A stretch of 64,000 bases of DNA from Albidovulum sp. (GTDB lineage: Bacteria; Pseudomonadota; Alphaproteobacteria; Rhodobacterales; Rhodobacteraceae), in the NCBI GenBank assembly GCA_028823855.1, contig JAPPFL010000071.1:144659-208658 (forward strand). The letters are read 5' to 3'. Positions 27,547 through 36,083 of the stretch are shown here, in pieces. How positions within the stretch are numbered: the stretch's first letter is position 1; every line of letters starts with the position of its first letter. The translations under genes were made by a program, and so were the position numbers. The notes below the pieces were generated by a model. The model saw only the letters and a list, made by a program, of their open reading frames with translations. It made no database searches and was not told the DNA's origin.

Positions 27547-28395
27547 ATGGAATCTTTGAAGCCCCGGGCGCGTCCCCCCAGAATTCCCTGGTCGATCCGG
27601 CTTTCTTTCTGCTTTATCGCTTTATTCGTGCTGTTTGCGCTCTTCGGCGAAATTCTTTCGCCTTACGGCTTTCGCGAAACGTCTCTTTTCGACAGGCTGC
27701 TTCCACCGGGTTCGCCCGGATACATACTAGGCACGGACGCGCGCGGACGCGACGTGCTGGTTCGCCTGGCGGTCGGCGCCCAAATCACGCTTATCGTAGC
27801 AATCGTAGGGACTTTGATCGGAGCGGTAATCGGATCGCTTCTGGGCATTGTCGCCGCGGCTCGGCGAGGCGTGATCGAGCACGTGATCGTCGCAGCCATC
27901 GATGTCCAAGCCTCGCTGCCGATCATCGTCGTCGCGCTGTTCGTACTAGCCATGTTCGACAACAGCTTTACGCTGTTTCTGCTGCTAGTCGGTCTCACTG
28001 GGTGGGAGGTGTACGCGAGGCTAATGCGCGGAGCAACGCTGTCCGTACAGGAACGCGGCTACGTTACGGCCGTTCGGGCGCTTGGCGCGTCGCCGGCTCG
28101 CATCTATCTCCGCCACATACTGCCAAATATCCTCAATGTCGCACTGGTGCAATTCACGGTCAATCTGCCGCTAACCGTCCTGCTGGAAACTGCGTTGAGC
28201 TTTCTCGGCCTCGGCGTTCAGCCGCCTCTGACGAGCCTTGGCCAGATCATGAGCGAGGGCCGCGACAGGCTACTCACAGCATGGTGGCTAACCTTGTTTC
28301 CGGGGGCGATAATATTTCTGCTGGCACTTTCGGTGAGCTTGTGCGGCGACTGGGTAAGGGACAGGCTGGACCCGACGCTTCGTTCGGAGTCGTGA
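27547..28395 (+). CDS. DppC-type ABC permease
   Basis: 282 residues, second permease of the peptide-type importer. YILGTDARGRDVLVRLAVGA is the DppC/OppC hallmark near the start of the core domain. The ATPase-docking loop is YVTAVRALGASPARIYLRH, and FLGLGVQPPLTSLGQIMSEG follows as usual. About six membrane segments are present. It is the last gene of the operon. No clear terminator was found directly after its stop; the next strong hairpin is about 900 bases downstream. Confidence 0.94.
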   Translation: MESLKPRARPPRIPWSIRLSFCFIALFVLFALFGEILSPYGFRETSLFDRLLPPGSPGYILGTDARGRDVLVRLAVGAQITLIVAIVGTLIGAVIGSLLGIVAAARRGVIEHVIVAAIDVQASLPIIVVALFVLAMFDNSFTLFLLLVGLTGWEVYARLMRGATLSVQERGYVTAVRALGASPARIYLRHILPNILNVALVQFTVNLPLTVLLETALSFLGLGVQPPLTSLGQIMSEGRDRLLTAWWLTLFPGAIIFLLALSVSLCGDWVRDRLDPTLRSES

Positions 28396-28938
28396 ACCCG
28401 CCCGCGGCGAGATATCTTCGAAAGCCCGATTTCCGCGATGCTCCTTCCGAGCCATTTCTCTAAGAGTACTTGCTCTGCTTTCTTGGCGGCAAGGCTATGG
28501 CCGCAGGTCTGCGATAGCAGTCAAATTTACCGGAGTCCGATACAAGGACAACCGAACCGCAATTTCGCAACTCTTCAAGATTCCATTCTCCAAAATTTTC
28601 GAGAGACTCATTGGCGGCGAGCTTGTATCCGGCCGCATAACGTGTGGAAATCGAAATTCCAAATGGGGTGGAGAGAGGCGGAATTGCTCTGCGCCACGCA
28701 ACCGGCATAAGACTCGCACCTGCGCTTCGCCAACTAGTCGACCATTCGATCGGACCGAATAAAAAGTGCCGCATACCGATCGGCGCAATCGCATTTGAAA
28801 TTTTCGGTTTCCCATTCGTCGAACATTCTGCATTGCGCCCGAAGAAATACTAGAGCGGGAAATCGCGACGCGGGAAATGCAAGATTTTCGTCAATTCTTT
28901 GAACGGGTTGAGGATTGGCGGCGGAGCGGCGCCTCGCG

Positions 28939-29266
28939 TCACCTTCTCTTCGAGATACCGGCTATCGGGCCGCCGTGAAGGGTATGCGGCGGCGAATGAT
29001 CGGGCGACTTGGCGCGCGTAAGAACTCGAAACAGCGTAATGCCGGATTCCGCAAGGCGCTGGAAGCGCTCGACGAAACGGCGACGATCACCTGCGCGATA
29101 GCCGCGGGCGCTTTCCCGTAGGCGAGCCAAATACGCCGCCGGCACGACGACGGGCGGGCTTCCTGCCTCGCCTTCGCGAGTTTTATCTCTACCGGTGAAC
29201 AGGCCATCGTCGATTTTAAGAAGAACGTTGCCAGCGTTGACTTTCCGACAATTGGCGTTGTTGTGA
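28939..29266 (-). pseudogene. Possible C-terminal fragment of an unknown gene
   Basis: A minus-strand frame opens after a TAG near 29267 and ends at 28939. It encodes protein-like sequence including NVLLKIDDGLFTGRDKTREG and AYLARLRESARGYRAGDRRR. There is no good start codon or ribosome-binding site at its beginning, so it would be the tail of a truncated gene. I do not recognise the family. The rest of the 28396-29440 interval shows no gene. The reading rests on composition alone and could be wrong. Confidence 0.28.
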
Positions 29267-29285
29267 ATCTTGCGAGCCTAAATTA

Positions 29286-29339
29286 TCAAATGCAATTCAA
29301 AATCGAGCGGCTTCAATGTGCCGCTTTTTTTGCATTTGA
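29286..29339 (+). terminator. Rho-independent terminator inside a longer inverted repeat
   Basis: AGCGGC (29306-29311) and GCCGCT (29320-29325) form a stem with an 8-base loop, followed by a run of seven T. Outside it, TCAAATGCA (29286-29294) pairs with TGCATTTGA (29331-29339), extending the structure. It points along the plus strand and lies about 110 bases before the glycosyltransferase gene, where it would insulate that gene from upstream transcription. Confidence 0.65.
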
Positions 29340-29443
29340 ACCGATTATTGAGCATCCAATCAATGCATCCATTCGTGAAGATGTTGAATTTTCCGGCTAT
29401 GCGCGCTTGTAGCATTTAAATTAGCGAATCGAGTGGCGGATAA

Positions 29444-31558
29444 TTGAAGGCAAGGAAGTTTGAATTGAAACGGCCCGTCCAGGAAGCCCAAACTGAAGAA
29501 TCGAGCCAGGACCCTCATTGGACGAAAGTTGAAGAAGCCATTCTTCTTTCGCCCTTTAGCCGCAGTGAGCTTCTATACGGTTTTCTGTATCCCGGAGCCT
29601 GGGTCGCGCTGATTTTGGTCGCCGGCATACTGCGGTTTTGGGATCTGGGCGCGCGAACCATGCACGACGTTGAAGCCAAAATTGCCAAATTCGCCTGGGA
29701 GATCCTCGCGGACGGAAGCGTCGTCTACGACCCGAGTTTGCATGGGCCCTTTCAATTGCAGGCCATTGCTGCCTTGTTTTTCCTGTTTGGCGACAATGAG
29801 GCAATTGCACGGCTTGCCCACGCCTTCTCGGGAACGGTACTTGTTGCCTTGCCGTATCTTTTGCGTTCGCGCCTCGGCGAAATCGGAGCGTTTTTCACTG
29901 CTTTGATGATCGCGGTCTCGCCAAGCCTGCTCTATTTCAGCCGTTTCGCGGGACCCGATATCCTCGTAGCCACCTTCTCTTTGGGAATAATCGTCGCAGT
30001 GTGGCGGTACTTTGACGAATTTGAAAACCTAAACATGCATACGCATAATGTTGCGGCAAAAGCACCGGTTCGCTACCTCTACTTCATTGCGGCCATTCTA
30101 GCCTTGGCCGTTGCCTCGAAGGAAACAGCCTTCGTATTCATATTTTTTCTCTGCGCCTATCTGATGCTGGCAATCGCTTGCCGCAATCTGGCCGCGGCCG
30201 GTAAGCCGCAAGGTCTCGATGTCGCGGTGTCGGAGCCTGGCGGAATTCTGCGAACAGCTGGGCAGTTATTCGTTTCCGGCCTGATGCTTCGAGAATATTC
30301 CAAAGAATATTCTATGCTAGTTTACCTTGCGACATTAACACTATCGCTGGGAGCCGCGGCTTTCTGCTTTCTTCAATTCGGCAAGTTTTTTCCGGGTACG
30401 GAAACAGCTTATTCTGATTCCGGCGCGGGCGGCAGCGTCGCGACACCGGCAACCAGTGCAATGGTTTCCATCGTCGTGGCGGCGAGCCTATCAATTGCTG
30501 CGATTGGCTACGGTCTCAGGTGGAACTTAAAGGTATGGATGATTGCCTCGGCAATCTTCTACTCTTTGTATTGTATTGGTTTTTTAATCGTACTTGCCAG
30601 TTCCGAGGGACTTCATCCCGGGATTTGGAGGTTGCCTGCCTATTGGTTCGATCGACTAACCGTATCGGGGGGAGATCAGCCTTGGTTCTACTACATTCTT
30701 ATCTCGCTAGTCTACGAATACCTTCCTTTGACATTTGGCGCCGTTGCTACCGTACATTATTTCCGGCGAAGAGATTCTTTTGCCTTGTTTCTTGTATTTT
30801 GGTCTTGGGCGGCATTTCTGGTCTATTCGCTTTCAGCGGAAAAATTCCCGTGGCTGCTTGTCAACATCGCATTGCCGCTGATCCTTTTGTCGGGCAAATT
30901 TTTGAACGACATTGTCGAGATCCGCGGATTTCGGCACCCCGCCAGCATCGGCTTGATTGCCGTCGCATCTTTGCTGTTTGTTCTGACCGCAAGGACCGCC
31001 TATCAGGCCAGTTTTAGGTTTGGCGACATTCCGGTCGAGCTGCTCGTCGAAAGGCAGAGCAGCAAAGGCTTCCATGCGTTAGCGAGAGCCACTCGGAAGA
31101 AGCATGACCTCTTGGTCGCTGTCGACGGAACCGGAGCCTTTCACTGGCCATGGGCCTGGTACCTTCGCGGTATGAGCGAGATTCTCTACGTTTATTGCGG
31201 AGCCGAAAAAGAGCAGCTTCCGACAAATGTGGAAGTCGTCTTCGTAAACGAGGATGTCGTAATTGCAAGCGGCGAAGCGGGATTTGGCACTGCCTACGAT
31301 CAGGAATTGATTTTGCCTCACCGTTCAGGGTTCCCCGAAAGCATCTACAAGGAATTAACATTCAGCGAATTCGCCGCAGCCACGGCAAAGGCAGGCACCT
31401 GGTGGAGGCTTGCCGACTATTTCTTGAATCGCAACATTCGATCGGAGTCCGGAGTCTGCATTCCTTCTGCGGGAGAATTTTCGTGCCTCGGCAGCGAATA
31501 TACGGTCGTATATAACAAAAATGCAACGGGAGATCCTCGAATTCCTTGCAGCTTTTAG
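29444..31558 (+). CDS. Polytopic membrane glycosyltransferase of the TIGR03663/Agl23 type
   Basis: 704 residues from the TTG at 29444. A TTG at 29465 with AAGGA about 8 bases upstream is an equally good start and would remove 7 residues. The N-terminal 50 residues are cytosolic. After the first membrane span comes LRFWDLGARTMHDVEAKIAK, with the acidic pair in the first periplasmic loop expected of GT-C / family 39 mannosyltransferases. DPSLHGPFQLQAIAALFFLF and SPSLLYFSRFAGPDILVA are the marks of the TIGR03663 subgroup. About ten more hydrophobic segments follow, then a soluble C-terminal domain of about 170 residues. Relatives are best known from archaea and Chloroflexi, so its presence here is unusual. 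No glycan-cluster genes adjoin it. Confidence 0.75.
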   Translation: MKARKFELKRPVQEAQTEESSQDPHWTKVEEAILLSPFSRSELLYGFLYPGAWVALILVAGILRFWDLGARTMHDVEAKIAKFAWEILADGSVVYDPSLHGPFQLQAIAALFFLFGDNEAIARLAHAFSGTVLVALPYLLRSRLGEIGAFFTALMIAVSPSLLYFSRFAGPDILVATFSLGIIVAVWRYFDEFENLNMHTHNVAAKAPVRYLYFIAAILALAVASKETAFVFIFFLCAYLMLAIACRNLAAAGKPQGLDVAVSEPGGILRTAGQLFVSGLMLREYSKEYSMLVYLATLTLSLGAAAFCFLQFGKFFPGTETAYSDSGAGGSVATPATSAMVSIVVAASLSIAAIGYGLRWNLKVWMIASAIFYSLYCIGFLIVLASSEGLHPGIWRLPAYWFDRLTVSGGDQPWFYYILISLVYEYLPLTFGAVATVHYFRRRDSFALFLVFWSWAAFLVYSLSAEKFPWLLVNIALPLILLSGKFLNDIVEIRGFRHPASIGLIAVASLLFVLTARTAYQASFRFGDIPVELLVERQSSKGFHALARATRKKHDLLVAVDGTGAFHWPWAWYLRGMSEILYVYCGAEKEQLPTNVEVVFVNEDVVIASGEAGFGTAYDQELILPHRSGFPESIYKELTFSEFAAATAKAGTWWRLADYFLNRNIRSESGVCIPSAGEFSCLGSEYTVVYNKNATGDPRIPCSF

Positions 31559-31771
31559 CGGCGTTTCCTCGGTGAAATCCAAATTCATCTCGAATGCTCG
31601 GCCCTTGCTTCGACTCCGAGGCACTCGGCGCCGCTCCTTTGTTCATTCCGGGCGTAGCCCTTAACTAAGCGGAGAGTTGAAAATCCAGTATGCCGCCGCA
31701 GACTATTGCCGCAAATTGCCGCCGCTTGGAAAAACCAAACGTTGGAACCGGCTGGACGAGCAGGTCGGTGC

Positions 31772-31975
31772 CTAGTAGCCGAGTGGCTTGCGCTTCTTGT
31801 CCTTGAGGACGTCCTCAACCTCCCCGACATCGGCATTGAAGCCCGCGCGGAAGGATATCGTATTTTGGAAGCGCCCGCGGACTAGCGCGTCGGTGCGCTT
31901 TTTGTGAGAGCGCTTTCCGAAAAGGCGAGGCCGGGCGAAGTGGAATTCGGCGCTTACTTGCAGTGCGCCTGAAGC
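31772..31975 (-). pseudogene. Possible C-terminal fragment of an unknown gene
   Basis: A minus-strand frame open from a TAA near 31977 to a TAG at 31772-31774 encodes protein-like sequence such as RGRFQNTISFRAGFNADVGE followed by VEDVLKDKKRKPLGY. It has no start codon of its own and is probably the end of a deleted gene. The family is not recognised. The remaining bases between 31559 and 32023 show nothing else. Confidence 0.3.
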
Positions 31976-32023
31976 AGATTAGTATAAACAAAACCCGTCG
32001 CCTGTCGCTTCGCGCTTAGAAGC

Positions 32024-33127
32024 TTAAATGATAATAGCTACGCCTGTCTCCGCATCGAACAGTCGCGCGTTGTCCAGATTAACGTCGCAGGCCACTTCGT
32101 CGCCGACGGCGAAGTGTCGAATATCCGGCGAGCGGTACCTTAACAGACTGTCGCCGACCGATAGCATTAGCTGCAATTCCCGTCCTACCATTTCATGGGA
32201 GTACACCCGCGCGGGAATTGGGGCGGGCGACCCTGACGGGACGAGATTCACCGAAGAAGGCCGAATTCCGATTAAAAGGGCGGGCGGGACCGTGTTTACG
32301 AAGGCTTGAGAAAATTTTTCGGGAAGGTCCAATAGTCGTCCGCCGAAATCGATTTGGAGACAGCCTTCGGTTGCTCGCAGCGGCATCCGTACGACGCTCA
32401 TCGGCGGGTCGCCGACGAACCCTGCAACGAACGCCGTATTCGGATTGCGGTACACCTCGACCGGCGGTCCGACCTGTTCGATTCGGCCCGCGTTCATGAC
32501 CGCGATGAGATCTGCGACCGCAAGAGCCTCCTGCTGATCGTGAGTTACATGAATGGTGGTCGTATGCAACTTCGCGTGCAAGGTCTTAAGCTCTGCGCGC
32601 ATTTCATAGCGGAGGCGCGCATCGAGATGAGTAATCGGCTCGTCCAAGAGCAAAACCGGCGGATTGCGAATTAACGCCCGGCCCAATGCAACGCGCTGCT
32701 GCTGCCCTCCCGATAGTGTAGCTATTGGTCGGTCAAGCAACCAGTCAATACGCAGCAGTTGCGCGATATCGTCGACTCGAGAATTGATTTTGCTTTCCGG
32801 CCAAGCTCGCCTGCGGACCGGCGCGCGTAGCGGAAAAGTTAGGTTCTCCCGGACAGACAGCATCGGATAGAGCGCGTAGTTCTGGAACGCCATTCCAATA
32901 TTGCGGTCGGCGGGGGGAAGATCGTTGACGCGCCGGCCGCCGATCATGACATCCCCTTCGTCCGGGCTCTCAAGTCCAGCGGCAAGTCGCATGAGCGTAG
33001 TCTTTCCGCAACCGGACGGCCCCAGAAGGCAAAGATACTTGTGCTCGGGGCAGGTTAAATCAATCCGCTCGAAGACCGAGGCGCCTCCGAACCGCTTGCT
33101 AACTTCGCTAAACCGAACCTCCGACAT
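32024..33127 (-). CDS. Sugar-type ABC ATPase, second of a pair
   Basis: 367 residues from the ATG at 33127; the frame open from 33352 runs back into the preceding gene and its N-terminal part is a shadow. Walker A is LLGPSGCGKTTLM, signature LSGGQQQRVALGRALI, Walker B VLLLDEPITHLD, and the switch is VTHDQQEAL. A C-terminal TOBE region follows (LLIGIRPSSVNLV, and VACDVNLDNARLFDAETGVA at the end). It starts 4 bases after the first ATPase gene ends. The pair probably forms a heterodimeric motor, as in the glycerol importer GlpST of rhizobia. Asp of the D-loop (SNLD in most relatives) is retained in THLD. Confidence 0.93.
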   Translation of the reverse strand: MSEVRFSEVSKRFGGASVFERIDLTCPEHKYLCLLGPSGCGKTTLMRLAAGLESPDEGDVMIGGRRVNDLPPADRNIGMAFQNYALYPMLSVRENLTFPLRAPVRRRAWPESKINSRVDDIAQLLRIDWLLDRPIATLSGGQQQRVALGRALIRNPPVLLLDEPITHLDARLRYEMRAELKTLHAKLHTTTIHVTHDQQEALAVADLIAVMNAGRIEQVGPPVEVYRNPNTAFVAGFVGDPPMSVVRMPLRATEGCLQIDFGGRLLDLPEKFSQAFVNTVPPALLIGIRPSSVNLVPSGSPAPIPARVYSHEMVGRELQLMLSVGDSLLRYRSPDIRHFAVGDEVACDVNLDNARLFDAETGVAIII

Positions 33128-33131
33128 GGCT

Positions 33132-34238
33132 TCAGGTCTTCCGCAAAATGTTGCGGCCGTCGCCGTCGAACAGAAGTATTCGCGATGCGTCGAACTCGGC
33201 GTGAACGGAATTGCCTGGCGACGGCGCCGAATCCGAAGGAACGGCGGCGCGAAGGCGGCCGGCGGGCCCGTCGGCGACGATGACGGCCATATCGCCGACG
33301 GGTTCGACAACGGACACGCGCAGAGGAAGGCGATGGCGCGCGGATTCTTCATGGAGCGTTACGGCGTCGGGCCGCACTCCCGCCTCCAGCCTGCCGGCGG
33401 CGACACGAGTTGAATCGGCGATTTCGGAAGCGCGCCGCTCGGAAAACGGAATGCGCGCGTCGCCTACGGATAGTTCCGGCGACGCTGCGTTTGAAGCGAT
33501 CGAGGCGGGCAGTATCGAAATGGGCAGATTGCCTATGAATTCGGCTACGAACCGATTGACGGGGTTGTCGAGAAGCGTCAGCAGGTCTCCTGTCTGCTGA
33601 AGACGGCCTTCGGACATGACCGCTATTCGGTCGGAAATCGCCGCCGCTTCTTCTTGGTCGTGCGTTATGTAGAACGTGGTAGCGCCAAGTTCTTCATGAA
33701 GGCGCCGGATTTCCGTGCGCAATTGCTGCCTGAGGTACGCTTCCAGATGCCCCAGCGGCTCGTCCATTAGGAATGTCCGCGTATCGCGGATGATCGCACG
33801 GCCCAGTCCGACTCGCTGCCTCTGGCCTCCGCTTAGCTGCCGTGGCTTCTTGCGCAATTGATCCGAGATTTGCAGCGTATTCGCAATTTCCTCGACGCGC
33901 CGGGCTATTTCTTGGCGCGGCATTTTTCTCGCCGCCAGCGGCATCGCCAAGTTTCCGTAAACGTCCAGGTGCGGATAAAGGGCATAGTTTTCAAAAACCA
34001 TGGCGAAATCGCGCGACTGCGCCTTTAGCTCGTTGTATCTCTTTCCGTCGACGCGAATTTCTCCTTCAGTTATGGATTCAAGCCCGGCGAGCATGCGAAG
34101 CGTGGAAGACTTTCCGCACCCCGACGGGCCGAGAACGCATAGGAAGGAACCGTCCTCGATTGTGAGCGACAGGTTTTCCACGGCGGCCGAAGACGGCGCG
34201 TAGCGTTTCGAAACGTTATCGAATTCAATGCGCGGCAT
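33132..34238 (-). CDS. Sugar-type ABC ATPase, first of a pair
   Basis: 368 residues. Walker A LGPSGCGKSSTLRML, signature LSGGQRQRVGLGRAII and the switch ITHDQEEAAAIS are standard. Walker B reads TFLMDEPLGHLEAYLR, with Glu where the D-loop Asp of SALD/SNLD is normal, and the Q-loop region reads FENYALYP where FQNYALYP is usual. These two deviations suggest an asymmetric pair in which this subunit contributes one degenerate site. A TOBE region closes the protein (AGVRPDAVTLHE). It is fourth in a five-gene minus-strand operon and precedes the second ATPase by 4 bases. Confidence 0.93.
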   Translation of the reverse strand: MPRIEFDNVSKRYAPSSAAVENLSLTIEDGSFLCVLGPSGCGKSSTLRMLAGLESITEGEIRVDGKRYNELKAQSRDFAMVFENYALYPHLDVYGNLAMPLAARKMPRQEIARRVEEIANTLQISDQLRKKPRQLSGGQRQRVGLGRAIIRDTRTFLMDEPLGHLEAYLRQQLRTEIRRLHEELGATTFYITHDQEEAAAISDRIAVMSEGRLQQTGDLLTLLDNPVNRFVAEFIGNLPISILPASIASNAASPELSVGDARIPFSERRASEIADSTRVAAGRLEAGVRPDAVTLHEESARHRLPLRVSVVEPVGDMAVIVADGPAGRLRAAVPSDSAPSPGNSVHAEFDASRILLFDGDGRNILRKT

Positions 34239-34250
34239 TCGCGTTCCGCC

Positions 34251-35102
34251 TTACCTGACCGCGCCGAAAGTCAAGCCGCGCACGAGGTGGCGCTGGAGAA
34301 ACAACGTGAATATCATAATCGGAGCGACGGCGAAGAAACCTACGGCCATGTATTCGCCCCAGGCAATTCCCATCGATGCGGAAAACCCGGAAAGATAAAC
34401 CGGAATTGTCGCGGCGTCGCGCTGCGTTATGATGTTTGCAAGAAGGAATTCATTCCACGCAAATACGGCCGAAAGAATGGCTGTAGCGGCGAGGCCGGGG
34501 CGAACGAGCGGCAGCGCGATTCGCAGGAATACTTGCCAACGGGTGTATCCGTCGACCAGAGCGGCCTCTTCCAGTTCGATCGGAATGTCTGCAAAAAACC
34601 CGCGAAGCACCCAAATAACGAACGACAGGTTCATGCTTGTATAGAACAGGATGAGCGCAAGATGCGTATCGATGAGACCGACGCTCCTGAACATGAGATA
34701 GATCGGGACGATGAATGCGACGGGCGGCGCGAAACGAGTCGAAAGGATGAAGAACGCGAGATGCTTGCTGCCCCGGAAAGGAAATCGCGCGAGCGCGTAG
34801 GCTGCCATCGAACCTAGCCCGACGGCCAATACCGTGCTCGCGGCGGTTATAAGAACGCTGTTGAACAGAAATACGAGTACGTTTTGCCCTCCGAAAAGCA
34901 AAAATGCGTTCTTGAAAGCCTGCAGCGTGGGTTCGAATGTCCAGGTCGGCGGCCAGGAAAAAATATCGGATTCCGACTTAAGCGCCGTCGTGATCATTAT
35001 GTACAACGGAAACAACGAAAAGCCGACGACGACGCACGCCGCTCCCAGAGCGAGTACGGCGCGAAGGCTGAATTGCGCGGCGACCTGGGAATTCGAAGTC
35101 AT
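34251..35102 (-). CDS. Sugar ABC permease, MalG type
   Basis: 283 residues with six hydrophobic segments. MalG-type features include LFPLYIMITTALKSESDIFS near the N terminus, a periplasmic loop with ATWTFEP-like PPTWTFEPTLQAFKNAF, and the ATPase-docking EAA loop IELEEAALVDGYTRWQVFLR followed by ALPLVRPGLAATAI. It overlaps the upstream permease gene by 4 bases and is followed after 12 bases by the first ATPase gene. With its partner it forms the inner-membrane channel for a carbohydrate or polyol. Confidence 0.94.
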   Translation of the reverse strand: MTSNSQVAAQFSLRAVLALGAACVVVGFSLFPLYIMITTALKSESDIFSWPPTWTFEPTLQAFKNAFLLFGGQNVLVFLFNSVLITAASTVLAVGLGSMAAYALARFPFRGSKHLAFFILSTRFAPPVAFIVPIYLMFRSVGLIDTHLALILFYTSMNLSFVIWVLRGFFADIPIELEEAALVDGYTRWQVFLRIALPLVRPGLAATAILSAVFAWNEFLLANIITQRDAATIPVYLSGFSASMGIAWGEYMAVGFFAVAPIMIFTLFLQRHLVRGLTFGAVR

Positions 35103-36007
35103 TTATTGTCGTTCCCGATGCCGACTCGCGAAAGGAAGAGTTGCGTGAATATTGTGACCAAAATCAACATGGAGACCGCCATTGCCGCCGCAAAGCCGAG
35201 ATCGAGAGCCTGGAATCCGGTTACGTAGAGGTACCACGGCAAAACTTCTGTTCGCCCGGCAGGACCGCCCTGGGTCATCATGAATACCAGTTCGATCATT
35301 TTGAAGGAATCGACAATTCTCAGCAGGATGACGATCATGATTGAAGGCCGCAGCATCGGAATCGTCACGCGCCAGAATGTTTGCCACGCGTTCAGACCGT
35401 CCATTTTCGCCGCTTCGTAGACGTATTCCGGTAGCGATTGCAAAGCTGCGAACATGACCAGCATGACAAAGGGCGTCCATTGCCAAGCATCGGCCAGCAC
35501 GATCGAGAAAAGAGCTACATCGAGATCGGTGAGGAAGCCGACTTTCTCGGAACCGAGCAAAGTTATCAGCCAGTTTATGACGCCGAAATTTTCATTGAAC
35601 ATGTAGAACCATACCAAGCCGGCGACGATAGGCATGACCATAATAGGAAGAACGGCAATTTGGCGCAGAGTGGCCATGCCGCGAACCTTCACGTTGAAAA
35701 GGAATGCCAGTGCGAAGCCGACTACGAATTCGAGGAGAACGGCGAAAAAGACAAATTTCGCCGAAGTCAGTACGGCATCGCCGAATCGTCCGTCGTAATA
35801 GAGTTCTTCATAGTTGAGGAAGCCCGCGAACCGAGGAACGCCCCGGCCGAAGCTCCATAGATGCAAGCTGATATATACCGCAAACAGAATCGGAAAAATA
35901 TTGATCGCGACAATGACCAGAATCGAGGGCGAGATCATCGCAAACGCGATGCGCCGTTTTTCGCGAAAATATTTCATTCTTTGGTGGCCTGCCGCAGAAT
36001 TCCGCAC
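35099..36007 (-). CDS. Sugar ABC permease, MalF/UgpA type
   Basis: 302 residues if the GTG at 36007 is used; the ATG at 35977 gives 292 residues and a more typical N terminus (MKYFREKRRIAFAMISPS), so it may be the true start. Six hydrophobic segments are seen. The EAA docking loop is YVYEAAKMDGLNAWQTFWRV and the CUT1-type end region includes MMTQGGPAGRTEVLPWYLY. It lies about 75 bases after the binding-protein gene and overlaps the second permease gene by 4 bases. Confidence 0.92.
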   Translation of the reverse strand: MRNSAAGHQRMKYFREKRRIAFAMISPSILVIVAINIFPILFAVYISLHLWSFGRGVPRFAGFLNYEELYYDGRFGDAVLTSAKFVFFAVLLEFVVGFALAFLFNVKVRGMATLRQIAVLPIMVMPIVAGLVWFYMFNENFGVINWLITLLGSEKVGFLTDLDVALFSIVLADAWQWTPFVMLVMFAALQSLPEYVYEAAKMDGLNAWQTFWRVTIPMLRPSIMIVILLRIVDSFKMIELVFMMTQGGPAGRTEVLPWYLYVTGFQALDLGFAAAMAVSMLILVTIFTQLFLSRVGIGNDNK

Positions 36008-36083
36008 TGCAGGAGATAGCTCGCGGCCGCCGGAATGGCGGCCGCGAGTACATTATTCGCGTGCGAAAGCAGCTATGCGTGCA

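Noticed and set aside
31616..31836. Possible small gene after the glycosyltransferase
   Set aside because: Frames are short, lack starts with ribosome-binding sites, and only a minus-strand tail reads like protein.
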